This document shows, in pieces, positions 41,516 to 50,870 of a stretch of 64,000 bases of DNA. The stretch is from contig NZ_CBQR020000101.1 in NCBI RefSeq assembly GCF_000455485.1, forward strand, positions 87,661 to 151,660. Direction: 5' to 3'. Position 1 is the first letter of the stretch, and every line of letters begins with the position of its first letter. The notes below the pieces were generated by a model that saw only the letters and a program-made list of their open reading frames with translations, had not been told where the DNA came from and did no database searches. This stretch comes from Gorillibacterium massiliense. GTDB lineage: Bacteria; Bacillota; Bacilli; Paenibacillales; NBRC-103111. Position numbers and translations under genes: made by a program.

Positions 41516-43393
41516 TCACGCCTCCCCGGCGACTTTCAGCGGACTAGCGTACATCCGGCTATATGGGCCGTCGGCGTTTACCAGGCTGTCATGATTGCCT
41601 CGCTCCACAATCTCACCATGGTCGACGACCATGATGGCGTCGGCATCGCGGATAGTGTTGAGCCGGTGGGCGATGATGAAGCTGGTGCGCCCTTGCATCA
41701 CCTTCAGCAAGGCGTCTTGGATATGCAGCTCCGTCCGTGTATCGATGCTGCTGGTAGCTTCGTCGAGGATGAGGATCGACGGCTTCGCCAGCATGACCCG
41801 GGCGATCGCCAAGAGCTGCCGCTGGCCCTGGCTCAAATTGCCGCCGTTCTCCGATAGGAGCGTTTCGTACTTGAGCGGCAGCCGCCGGATAAACCCGTCG
41901 GCATTAGCCATGGCCGCCGCCTGCTCGACTTCCGCATCGGTAGCCTCTGGATTGCCGTATTTGATATTTTCCTTAATGGTTCCGGAAAAAAGATACGTAT
42001 CCTGCAGCACGATACCGAAGGTTTGCCTCAGGCTTTCCCGGGTGTAGTCCCGGATGTCCCGGCCGTCGATGAGGATGCGCCCTTCCGTCACGTCGTAGAA
42101 TCGGGTGAGCAGATTGACGACAGTGGTTTTGCCCGCACCCGTCGGTCCCACCAACGCGACGCTCGTGCCCGCCTCCGCGGTGAAGCTGATTCCCCGTAAA
42201 ATCGGCACATCCGCCCGGTAACCGAAGCCGACATTTTCGAATACGACGCGGCCTTTCGGTTCTGCCAAGGGAATCGCATCCGGGCGGTCTACCGTTTCCT
42301 CCCCTTCGTCCAAAACCTCGAACACTCGCTCCGCCCCAGCTACGCCGGATTGCAGCACGTTGTAGATATTGGCCAGATCGTTCAGAGGACGGACAAATTG
42401 ACGGGAATAACTGATAAAACTGGCGATAATACCGACGGTTATATGGCCTTTAATGGCTAATATAGCTCCTACGATAGCGACGGTAGCAAAGCCCAGGTTG
42501 TTGATCACGTTCATGATCGGCATGAGGAAGCCCGACCAGATTTGCGCCTTCAAGCCGACCTCCGCCAGCTTCCGGTTTACTTCTTCAAACTCGGCGATGG
42601 CCTTCTCTTCATGGTTGAACGCCTTGACCACCTGCAGACCGGAGATACTTTCCTCCGCATGTCCATTCAGCTTGCCCAACTGAACCTGCTGCTCCTTGAA
42701 CAACGGCCCTGTTTTGCGGGTAATGCTACGGCCAAGCAAATAGACCAGCGGAACGGTAATCATACTGGCCAAAGTTAAAACCGGACTCAAGATCAGCATC
42801 ATCACTAAGGACCCGACGATGCCGATAATCCCCGCCATCAGCTGCGTTGTCGTTTGGGATATGGTGTTGCTGACATTGTCCACGTCGTTGGACAGCCGAC
42901 TCATTACTTCCCCATGGGAGCGTGCATCGAAATACGCCACTGGAAGCTTCTGCAATTTGGCGAAAAGCGCCTGACGCAGGCGTGCCACCACCCGCTGGGC
43001 GATTCCCGCCATCAACCATCCTTGGATGAACGAGAGCACGGCATCCGTTACGTAAGCGGCGATGAGTACGAAAATCACCGTCTCCAACACGCCAAAGTCG
43101 ACATCTCCGCCCGTTATGGACATGGAGTCGATAGCTCTGCCGATGAGGTAGGGACCCGTCAGCCCCAATAGAGCACTCATCACAAGAAACACCAAGATCA
43201 CCGACAGCAGCCTGCGCTCATCTCCGATATAGCTCCAGATCCGGCGCAAAGTGCCCTTCAAGTTTTTCGGCTTAGCTACCGGCCCTCTCCGGTGGGGTCC
43301 GCCGAAGCCGCCGCCGCGCCCGCCGGGCCCCGGCCTATCGCCAGGAAACGGCACGGTCGAAGCGTCCGTTCTAGCATTCGCTGGACGAGACAT
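41516..43393 (-). CDS. ABC exporter half-transporter, canonical ATPase
   Basis: A 625-residue fused permease-ATPase. The ATG at 43393 follows AAAGGAGG; the longer frame runs over the partner gene. After a Pro/Gly-rich N-terminal tail (about 15-40) come six helices (about 60-340) and an ATPase with Walker A VGPTGAGKTT, signature LSQGQRQ and Walker B ILILDEATSSID with intact catalytic Glu. The start overlaps the partner stop by 23 bases, so a heterodimer is expected. Relatives export drugs or lipids. Confidence 0.93.
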   Translation of the reverse strand: MSRPANARTDASTVPFPGDRPGPGGRGGGFGGPHRRGPVAKPKNLKGTLRRIWSYIGDERRLLSVILVFLVMSALLGLTGPYLIGRAIDSMSITGGDVDFGVLETVIFVLIAAYVTDAVLSFIQGWLMAGIAQRVVARLRQALFAKLQKLPVAYFDARSHGEVMSRLSNDVDNVSNTISQTTTQLMAGIIGIVGSLVMMLILSPVLTLASMITVPLVYLLGRSITRKTGPLFKEQQVQLGKLNGHAEESISGLQVVKAFNHEEKAIAEFEEVNRKLAEVGLKAQIWSGFLMPIMNVINNLGFATVAIVGAILAIKGHITVGIIASFISYSRQFVRPLNDLANIYNVLQSGVAGAERVFEVLDEGEETVDRPDAIPLAEPKGRVVFENVGFGYRADVPILRGISFTAEAGTSVALVGPTGAGKTTVVNLLTRFYDVTEGRILIDGRDIRDYTRESLRQTFGIVLQDTYLFSGTIKENIKYGNPEATDAEVEQAAAMANADGFIRRLPLKYETLLSENGGNLSQGQRQLLAIARVMLAKPSILILDEATSSIDTRTELHIQDALLKVMQGRTSFIIAHRLNTIRDADAIMVVDHGEIVERGNHDSLVNADGPYSRMYASPLKVAGEA

Positions 43394-45167
43394 AGCGCAG
43401 CGCCTCCTTTCCCATTTGCGAGCGGAAGATTTCCCGGTAAACCCGGCAATCCGCCAGCAGCTCATCATGGGTTCCGCTGCCGACAATGGCTCCGTCATCC
43501 AGCACAAGAATACAGTCCGCATCCATCACCGAGGTGATGCGCTGGGCAATGAGCAAACAGGTCAGCCCTTCCGCCGCCTGCTTCAAAGCCCCCTTGATAT
43601 TAGCTTCCGTTGTAGCGTCCACTGCGCTGGTGCAGTCGTCCAGAATCAATATCTCCGGCTGCCGGACCAACGCCCGGGCTATGGACAGCCGCTGCTTCTG
43701 GCCACCGGAAAAATTGACGCCACCCTGGCCGATGCGCGACTTGTAACCTTCCGGAGATGCCGTAATAAAATCATGTGCGGAAGCGATCCGCGCCGCCTGC
43801 TCCATTTCCTCCGGCGTTGCGTCTTCCTTTCCCCACCGCAAGTTCTCTTCCACCGAGCCGGTGAAAAGCACCGTTTTCTGCGGAACGACAGCGATCCGCT
43901 CCCGCAGGCGATGAGGCTCTAAAGTGCGTATATCCGTGCCGCCCACCCGGATCGAACCCGATGTCACATCGTAAAAACGGGGAATCAGATTAACCAGCGT
44001 GCTCTTCCCTGAACCAGTTGAGCCGATAATGCCGACGGTTTCCCCGGGCAAGGCGGTGAAGCTGATCTCCCGCAACACTGGCTCGCCAGAAGCGCCGTCA
44101 TAGGAAAAGGTGACATGGTCAAAATCGATGCGGCCTCTCACTTTCTCGCCTGCACCGGCGTCGGTTTCCATTCCGGCGACGCCCTGCGACACACTCAAAA
44201 CGACAGATGACTCGGCGCCTCCGGAAACATTCTCCTGGAATACTTCCCCGATCCGGCTTGCGGAAGCCCGGGCCCGCACGAACATGTTGAACACCATGGA
44301 AATCATCATGAGCGAGGTCAAAATTTGCGTCATATAGTTGATGAACGCGATGATATTGCCGACCTGCATCCCATTGTTGTGCACCCGCCAGCCGCCCAGC
44401 CACAGCACCACCACGATGCCGAAATTGACCGTGAGGGAGATAGCTGGGTTGAATACCGAGAGTGCCCGGTTGGCAGTAATGGAACGGCTTTGAAACTCAC
44501 GGTTGGCTCCATCGAATTTTGCCTGTTCGTAATCAAAGCGGTTGAACGCCTTGACCACGCGCACGCCGGACAAATATTCCCGGCTGATGCCGTTCAGCCG
44601 GTCCAACGCTTTTTGTACCCGGGTAAAGAACGGAAAGCCTACCTTCATATTGGCGAAAATCAACACGCCCACCATCGGTACGACCACCGCTAAAACGACA
44701 GCCATGTGGATATTGAGCCGAATCGCCATAATTAGACTGCCGATGCAAAGCAGCGGCGATTTTACGAGAATGCGCATTAAGCCGTTCACGAAGTTTTGCA
44801 ATTGCGTCACATCGTTGGTGAGACGGGTGACCAGAGAAGCCCGGTCGAATTTATCGATGCTTTTAAAAGACAAGGTTTGAATGCTGCGAAACAAATCCGA
44901 GCGCAAGTCCGCGCCGAAGCTTTGGGAAACCCTGCTCGAGATCAAGTTCCGGGCCGTCGCCATCACAGCGCCGAATGCTGTAATAAGCAGCATCAATCCG
45001 CCCAGCCGCCAAACGGTGGCGAGACTCCCCGAGCCCACACCCTTGTCGATGACCTTGGCCATAATAGTGGGCTGCAGCAGGTCGCAAAGCGTCTCGAAGG
45101 TAAGAAAAAGAACCGCGAGTGCAAAGGACCTCCCGTATTTTTTAAGGTAAGGATTAAAAAAGGCCAT
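43371..45167 (-). CDS. ABC exporter half-transporter, degenerate ATP site
   Basis: A 598-residue partner exporter subunit. The ATG at 45167 follows GATGGAGGAG. Six helices (about 15-310) precede an ATPase with Walker A IGSTGSGKST and signature FSGGQKQR. Walker B reads ILILDDCTSAVD, with Asp in place of the catalytic Glu. One degenerate site is a known feature of heterodimeric exporters such as BmrC/BmrD, which supports pairing with the next gene product. It is the first gene of the two-gene operon. Confidence 0.92.
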   Translation of the reverse strand: MAFFNPYLKKYGRSFALAVLFLTFETLCDLLQPTIMAKVIDKGVGSGSLATVWRLGGLMLLITAFGAVMATARNLISSRVSQSFGADLRSDLFRSIQTLSFKSIDKFDRASLVTRLTNDVTQLQNFVNGLMRILVKSPLLCIGSLIMAIRLNIHMAVVLAVVVPMVGVLIFANMKVGFPFFTRVQKALDRLNGISREYLSGVRVVKAFNRFDYEQAKFDGANREFQSRSITANRALSVFNPAISLTVNFGIVVVLWLGGWRVHNNGMQVGNIIAFINYMTQILTSLMMISMVFNMFVRARASASRIGEVFQENVSGGAESSVVLSVSQGVAGMETDAGAGEKVRGRIDFDHVTFSYDGASGEPVLREISFTALPGETVGIIGSTGSGKSTLVNLIPRFYDVTSGSIRVGGTDIRTLEPHRLRERIAVVPQKTVLFTGSVEENLRWGKEDATPEEMEQAARIASAHDFITASPEGYKSRIGQGGVNFSGGQKQRLSIARALVRQPEILILDDCTSAVDATTEANIKGALKQAAEGLTCLLIAQRITSVMDADCILVLDDGAIVGSGTHDELLADCRVYREIFRSQMGKEALRYVSSSEC

Positions 45168-45251
45168 GCTCTCCTCCATCTGTAAAACCGCCCGCAGACG
45201 GTTATGTATTCGCCCCTTTTGTTACCATACTCCTCTCCCGCTATCTTGAAA

Positions 45252-45307
45252 AGAAAAAAGAAACCGTTATTTCCCCCTGTATCTACAGGACGAATAAACG
45301 GCTTCTT
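45252..45307 (-). terminator. terminator of the GH50/GH43 operon
   Basis: On the minus strand GAAGCCGTTTATT pairs with AATAACGGTTTC around an inner CTGTA/TACAG stem, followed by a T-rich tract. It directly follows the GH43 stop codon. Confidence 0.8.
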
Positions 45308-45318
45308 ATATATGCTTC

Positions 45319-46746
45319 CTAGTTCCCGAAAATCTTCGAAATCAAAAACGCTTGCGGATCTCTGCCCTTGCGGGGATTCCATTCTCCGCCGTCCGCCGAC
45401 AAGTGCAGGCTCTCCCCATCGTCAGCCGTCAAGGTAAGGCAGGTCTCAGTCAAATGATTGCGCAGTCTGCACAACCCTTGCTCCAGCTCTACTTTCCTCC
45501 AGAGATACGCGGAATCTCTCGAATCATTGAAGGTCGCGAGGCTAACCTGGCCATGCTCTTCCAGTCCTCCCGCAGCGGCCAGATACAATCCCGTCGCTGT
45601 ATGGCGGAGCCGAAAAAGACCGTCTCTAACATCTTCCGTATCCCACCGCTGATCTTGTGATGTATAAGAGAGGTCTTGCACATGAACGCCGGAAACGCCA
45701 TTCTTCTCATCTACCCGGACAGCCAAGAAGCGGTCGGCGGCGCAATTTTTCAAACGGATTCCAAGGTTCTCTCTCGTCTGCGTGCGGACAGCTCCCAAAG
45801 CGGGGTCATAGTCGATCGCATCCGCCCAGCTCAAACTCATTTCCGTTTTCCCGGAAAAGACTAAAGGCAAAAAGACATAAGACGATTGATGATAATCGCT
45901 AGGATCCCAGCGGTCGCCGATATACAGATAAATGGTTTCATCTTTCCCGTAAATCGGAAGAACAAAGGTTGGCTGCGTGTCGAAGGTCGTCCCATCCCCT
46001 AAGGGGAGCAGTGGAGACCAACGCCCTGTGAGACTTTCCGAATAAGCATAAGCACCTTGGTTCGGCAACCATCCGGTGCACGCGGAAGTCAAAAGATAGT
46101 ACATTCCATTTCGTTTCATCACGGCCGGAGCTTCCCGGTATTGGCCTGGCCAAAGCGTCTTGACCTGCTCCTCGATGCTCATATAATCCTCAGACAGCCG
46201 GTACATATGAAGATCGGCATTGTCCCTGGCAGCAGACAGGAAATAAGCGGTTCCGTCGTCATCGCAAAACAATGTACAGTCTCGGGACATATATCCGATT
46301 GGATTGAAGCTGCCGTGATACACATAGTCCCCATCGACGGTGTCGCAGGTTGCTACGGCGCAGCGGGCGTCATGATAATCCCTGCCGTTCTCCCAGTGCA
46401 TCCACATCACATATTTTCCGGTCTTTTCGTTATATAGCACCTTTGGACGTTCGATAACGGCTCCCTGCGAAGAAACCGTCCCATCTGCCGCAACAGGCTC
46501 TAACTCCAAATTCGTTCGATAATAAACCGGTTTAACGGAAGAATCCAACGTCAGAACATCCCGGCGGAACTCCCATTCTTTCAAGTTCTTGGAGCGGCAG
46601 CAGGATACCCGGCGTCTTCCGGTTCGGTTTTCCCCAAACCAATAAATGTATTCGTTGTCATATAAAAAGCCCCCGCCGTGGGCATGAATCTCCCGCCCTT
46701 CCGTATCCGTCCAGCGCATGCCGTTGAGAATTGCTGCTGATTCCAT
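45319..46746 (-). CDS. GH43-like hydrolase with ricin-type domain
   Basis: A 475-residue enzyme. The five-bladed part (residues 1-310) resembles GH43 subfamily 24 (exo-beta-1,3-galactanase-like): EIHAHGGGFLYDNEYIYWFGE near the start, RDCTLFCDDDGTAYFL with the pKa-modulating Asp, and YREAPAVMKRNGMYYLLTS with the general acid Glu. The C-terminal 140 residues look like a ricin-type carbohydrate-binding domain. There is no signal peptide. The ATG at 46746 is the most likely start; the frame open to 46830 overlaps the upstream gene without a ribosome site. It ends the permease-GH50-GH43 operon. Confidence 0.8.
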   Translation of the reverse strand: MESAAILNGMRWTDTEGREIHAHGGGFLYDNEYIYWFGENRTGRRRVSCCRSKNLKEWEFRRDVLTLDSSVKPVYYRTNLELEPVAADGTVSSQGAVIERPKVLYNEKTGKYVMWMHWENGRDYHDARCAVATCDTVDGDYVYHGSFNPIGYMSRDCTLFCDDDGTAYFLSAARDNADLHMYRLSEDYMSIEEQVKTLWPGQYREAPAVMKRNGMYYLLTSACTGWLPNQGAYAYSESLTGRWSPLLPLGDGTTFDTQPTFVLPIYGKDETIYLYIGDRWDPSDYHQSSYVFLPLVFSGKTEMSLSWADAIDYDPALGAVRTQTRENLGIRLKNCAADRFLAVRVDEKNGVSGVHVQDLSYTSQDQRWDTEDVRDGLFRLRHTATGLYLAAAGGLEEHGQVSLATFNDSRDSAYLWRKVELEQGLCRLRNHLTETCLTLTADDGESLHLSADGGEWNPRKGRDPQAFLISKIFGN

Positions 46747-46826
46747 TTTTGCACGATCCCCTCTTCTTATATAAACGGAACAAATGAACCTCGTGACAAC
46801 GAACGCTACGCGTTTATTTTCTATAG

Positions 46827-48812
46827 TCAAAAGCCTGTTTTCGGAATTTCTGCCGGGGCTTCTTCATAAGGCGGTTCTGAGCCGGTGCGAATTGCGTAAA
46901 TGCGCCCATGGGCTAGCTTCATCTGCTCAATAAAGGGTTCGTATGGCCGCTGGCACACATCGACAGCGCCGATCTGGTAGTTCTCGCCGTCAAACCGGCC
47001 CAGCGCCGGCTGGTCCGACAGTTGAAAGTAATGGGCTCCGATCAGCTCCGGGATCGCCGCCGCCCGTTCGATGTAATAACGGTATGCCTGCCCTCGCTCC
47101 TCTTGTGTCGCCACGGCCTTGATACCGTAAGCGGGCAAGCCAGAATCCGCGGCGCCGAAATGGAATTCACCGATCATGACCGGACGGTTCAAGCGCTTTC
47201 CAATCCGCTCGATCAACTCCCGGTCCGGCTCAAACCGGTAGCAGTTGATGGAGAATACATCGAAGGCTTCACAACCTTCCAGAATGGCATCACTGGATAC
47301 CCACGCATAACGCATGCCCAAATTGAGGTGATGAGGGTCCACTGCCTTGCAGGCTCTGGCTGGAACCTCCACGTACCGGCGGATCAAAACCCGGTCGAAC
47401 GCGTCATAATCCGCCTTGCGGACTCCGCTCTCGGGTTCCGCATGCGCATTGCTTTCAGCTAACTCCTCAAACCGGTGAAAGCTGCTCCCCCATGCCTCGT
47501 TCAAATGTATGATGGTTTCGTATTTTTCCTCCAGCCAACGGACAAATTGCAGTTTGCTGTGAAGCGGAGACGGATGCGCCAGAAGCAATTCCGTCAAATT
47601 CAAGCTGTCCACAAACGCCCAGTGGGGCTCGTTGCGCATGAAATAGCCGACAAGGCGCGGTTCGTCTTGAAACGGAAGCAGGCCAGAGGCGAAGCTCTTG
47701 GCATTCTCCTCGTATTCGGGGCTGAATACATCGGGGAAGTCCCGGAAAATCGTCTCCTTCGTCTCCGGGAAGCCCTCCATCGGATAAACATAGGGCAGCG
47801 AGGAGCTTCGGATAAAGGATGAATCCGACCAATTGGCGATGGTATTGGTTCCCCAAACCTTAAGTCGCCCTTCCGTCAGAGCCTCCCACCTTTCTCTCCA
47901 CGAATCCCCGTACACTCGTATCAGGTTAGCAACAGAATAACTAAAGCCCTGGGGCGTCCATGCGTCACGGACAGGTCCTATACGGTCCGGCAACGGTGGA
48001 AGCAGGTGCTCCATCCCCGCAACCTTCATCGTGTCAAAAGGCCCGACGCAATCCATTCCCGTACTGAACAGACCGTAGCCGTCGGGGTCAACGAACCACC
48101 AGCTACTTCCGTCAAATACCGTGCGAAAATAACCCGTGGAAGCGAAAGCGGCGCCCTTCCATCCGCCATAACGTCCAATATCATCCAGCAGCGGGGATGC
48201 CTGCATGGCAGCTTCCTCCTGCTCTAGCCTGAGCTTCATCTCTTCGTGGGAGCCAGTCTTCCCCACCCATTCCTTTTCGGCTAACTGCCCCAGTTCATCC
48301 AGATAAGGCTGATATTCATAACAGAAATCCGGTTCTCTCATTCTCAGTTCCAGGCCGGACAGCTTAAAGGAGCGGAGGGATACGGAAGGAGGCGTGGAAA
48401 TGGAAACCCGGCTGATTCGGCTGCGATCCACAGAAGAATCGCCTCTCAGCACCGATTGGAGCACTCCGGGATATCGGGGGAGAAACAAACTCTCACCTTC
48501 AAGAACCTTCAGGGGAATGCAAACCCGCGTCTTGACATGGGGCAGCATCCCGTAGTGAACGTCAATACGGCGACCCCCCGACTCTATAAAGGAAAACACC
48601 AACACCAGCACATCATGGCATTCATGATAGATATCTCCCGTTAGGTAGGCGTATTCACTCCAAACTTGTGAGTTTGAGCCGTCAGGACACCATAGCAGGC
48701 TCCCGCCTTCCGGAGGAGCCGTTACCGCCAGCCCGCCGCAATCGTTCTGCTCCAACCGGGTGTCCGGACTGGCGGTAAAGGATTCAACCTGCAAGACATA
48801 GGTCATGGACAT
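46827..48812 (-). CDS. clan GH-A hydrolase, GH50-like
   Basis: A 661-residue cytoplasmic protein. The N-terminal third is beta-rich and the rest a barrel like that of family GH50 agarases and related beta-galactosidases. GYFMRNEPHWAF gives the general acid Glu (about residue 395) and VMIGEFHFGAADSG the nucleophile (about residue 555); EFHFGA is characteristic of GH50-like enzymes. It follows the permeases by about 50 bases. Together with the GH43 product it points to breakdown of galactan-type oligosaccharides. True agarase activity is not claimed. Confidence 0.75.
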   Translation of the reverse strand: MSMTYVLQVESFTASPDTRLEQNDCGGLAVTAPPEGGSLLWCPDGSNSQVWSEYAYLTGDIYHECHDVLVLVFSFIESGGRRIDVHYGMLPHVKTRVCIPLKVLEGESLFLPRYPGVLQSVLRGDSSVDRSRISRVSISTPPSVSLRSFKLSGLELRMREPDFCYEYQPYLDELGQLAEKEWVGKTGSHEEMKLRLEQEEAAMQASPLLDDIGRYGGWKGAAFASTGYFRTVFDGSSWWFVDPDGYGLFSTGMDCVGPFDTMKVAGMEHLLPPLPDRIGPVRDAWTPQGFSYSVANLIRVYGDSWRERWEALTEGRLKVWGTNTIANWSDSSFIRSSSLPYVYPMEGFPETKETIFRDFPDVFSPEYEENAKSFASGLLPFQDEPRLVGYFMRNEPHWAFVDSLNLTELLLAHPSPLHSKLQFVRWLEEKYETIIHLNEAWGSSFHRFEELAESNAHAEPESGVRKADYDAFDRVLIRRYVEVPARACKAVDPHHLNLGMRYAWVSSDAILEGCEAFDVFSINCYRFEPDRELIERIGKRLNRPVMIGEFHFGAADSGLPAYGIKAVATQEERGQAYRYYIERAAAIPELIGAHYFQLSDQPALGRFDGENYQIGAVDVCQRPYEPFIEQMKLAHGRIYAIRTGSEPPYEEAPAEIPKTGF

Positions 48813-48862
48813 TGGATTCGCCTCTCATTTCAGATCAACTCTGTTCAGACAGAAAGGAGATT

Positions 48863-49741
48863 CTATTCTTTCACGGCACCCATGACGATACCTTTCACGA
48901 AGTATTTTTGCAAAAACGGATAGACCATCAGGATAGGCAACGCCCCGATAAAGATTTGAGCCGATTTCACCGTACGTTGGGACAGATTTTCCAAATCTGC
49001 CGGGTTGATGCTGATCTTGCTGAAGTCCTGCTGCACGACAACCGTCTGCAAGAAGGTGGCCAGAGGGTACTTTTTCGTATCCATCATGTAGATCAATCCA
49101 TCGAACCATGAATTCCAGTGCCCGACCATCGTGAACAGTGTAATGGTTGCCAGCGATGGCAAAGAGATCGGCAGATGAATGTGGGTCAAGATTTTAAATA
49201 TTCCCGCGCCGTCGATAAGAGCCGCTTCCTCCAGTTCCTTCGGGATGGTGCGAAAGAAATTCATCAGCAAAATCATGTTATAGACGCCCAGCGAGCCCGG
49301 AAGCACCAAAGCCCAAATCGTGTCGATCAGATGCAGATTAGAGATCAGAATGTAGCTGGGTACCATACCGCCGGAGAAAAGCATGGTGAATACGAAAAAC
49401 CACATGTATGGATTCCGGCTCTTGAATTCGACGTAGTTTTTGGATAGGGCGTAGCCGGCGCTAATGGTAATCGCCATGCCGATGCCCGTTCCAAGAACCG
49501 TCCGAAATACGGAGTATGCCAGAGACCTCAGAAACGCCGGATTATCGATGGTTTTGGCGTAGGATTCGAGAGTGAAATCCACAGGCAGCAAGTTGACGAT
49601 ATTGGCGGTGGCCGCAGCCTTTCCACTGAAAGAGACAGCCAGGACGTGAACCAGCGGCAGTACGCAGATGAGGGATGCCACAATGAGAAAAAAGTGATTG
49701 GCCGCATTGAAGATACGATATCCTGTTGTTTTATGGTACAT
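48863..49741 (-). CDS. ABC sugar permease, LplC/YtcP type
   Basis: A 292-residue CUT1 permease with six helices and EAA loop PKELEEAALIDGAGIFKILTHIHLP near residues 155-180; it ends GIVMGAVKE. It is 18 bases behind its LplB-type partner and leads into the GH50-like gene. The associated binding protein is encoded at 54389-56065. Confidence 0.92.
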   Translation of the reverse strand: MYHKTTGYRIFNAANHFFLIVASLICVLPLVHVLAVSFSGKAAATANIVNLLPVDFTLESYAKTIDNPAFLRSLAYSVFRTVLGTGIGMAITISAGYALSKNYVEFKSRNPYMWFFVFTMLFSGGMVPSYILISNLHLIDTIWALVLPGSLGVYNMILLMNFFRTIPKELEEAALIDGAGIFKILTHIHLPISLPSLATITLFTMVGHWNSWFDGLIYMMDTKKYPLATFLQTVVVQQDFSKISINPADLENLSQRTVKSAQIFIGALPILMVYPFLQKYFVKGIVMGAVKE

Positions 49742-49759
49742 GGCGATCTTCCTCCAACA

Positions 49760-50716
49760 TTAAAATATCCGATAATTAGCGAACTTGTAGGCCATCCGAT
49801 AGGAGATGACAATGAGCACGAAACTGATGACGGACTTGAACAAGCCCACTGCCGTCGCAAAACTGAAATCGCCTTTGAGCATGGCCGAACGGTAAACGAA
49901 GGTGTCGATAACGTCGCCTTTGCTATATACAAGGGGGTTGTAAAGATTGAATATCTGGTCGAAGCCGGCATTTAAAACGTTGCCAAGCTGTAGAGTCGCC
50001 ACTACGATGATGATGGGCAACATGGTGGGAAGGGTGACGTGAAGCGTCTGCTTCCAACGGGTAGCGCCATCCACTTCGGCGGCTTCGTACAGAGACGGAT
50101 TCACCCCGGCGATCGCGGCCAAGTAAACGATCATGCCAAAGCCGAATTCTTTCCAGATGTCGCTGACCACGACTACAAAACGAAACCAGTCCCCGTCGCC
50201 GAGAAAAAAGATCGGTTTCGCTCCAAAAAGATCCATGAGCATCCTGTTGACAAGCCCGCCCTTAACGGAGAGCAGGTCGATCAAAATGCCACCTAAAATT
50301 ACCCAAGAGAGAAAGTGCGGCAAGTAGACAAGGGTTTGAATCCCCCGTTTGATTCCTGTTTTCCGAACCTCGTTTAACAGAAGAGCAAACACAATCGGGA
50401 CAAAGAGCCCGCAGACGATTTTGAGAACGGCGATAATCAACGTATTCCAGATGACCTGCACCGACTCATCGAACATAAATAAGGAATGAAAATGCTTTAA
50501 ACCTACCCAATCGGATTTAAAGAAACCCAGCCACGGCTTGTAATCTTCGAAAGCCATAATCAACCCAAAGATCGGCACATAATGAAAAATAATCGCGATG
50601 ATAAAACCGGGAAGGATCAATACATGCAGCGGCCATGTCTTCTTCAGCCCTTTGACCAAAGAACTTGTTTTTTTAGGGGGACGACCTGCTGCAGCCGCTT
50701 CCAACTGATGACTCAT
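49760..50716 (-). CDS. ABC sugar permease, LplB type
   Basis: A 318-residue CUT1 permease with a Lys-rich N-terminal tail, six helices and EAA loop NPSLYEAAEVDGATRWKQTLHVTLP near residues 215-240. It is first in an operon with LplC, GH50-like and GH43-like genes and divergent from the kinase-regulator pair that probably controls it. The ATG follows GGAGGAATC. Confidence 0.92.
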   Translation of the reverse strand: MSHQLEAAAAGRPPKKTSSLVKGLKKTWPLHVLILPGFIIAIIFHYVPIFGLIMAFEDYKPWLGFFKSDWVGLKHFHSLFMFDESVQVIWNTLIIAVLKIVCGLFVPIVFALLLNEVRKTGIKRGIQTLVYLPHFLSWVILGGILIDLLSVKGGLVNRMLMDLFGAKPIFFLGDGDWFRFVVVVSDIWKEFGFGMIVYLAAIAGVNPSLYEAAEVDGATRWKQTLHVTLPTMLPIIIVVATLQLGNVLNAGFDQIFNLYNPLVYSKGDVIDTFVYRSAMLKGDFSFATAVGLFKSVISFVLIVISYRMAYKFANYRIF

Positions 50717-50769
50717 ACGAGAGATTCCTCCTTAATCCTACCAATTGCGTATTTGTTTGCTTCTGCTAC

Positions 50770-50793
50770 TATTATACCAACGGGGATTACCCC
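50770..50793 (-). promoter_or_regulatory. promoter of second permease operon with GGGG/CCCC dyad
   Basis: On the minus strand TGGTATAAT forms an extended -10 element. Directly upstream, GGGGTAATCCCC (50793-50782) is a dyad that could be a regulator site in the divergent region. Confidence 0.45.
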
Positions 50794-50870
50794 CACCTAT
50801 GATAAGGTCTTAACATCTATATCCCCTGTGAAAACCTGTTTGCCCCATACCAACTTCGGCGGTGACTTTC

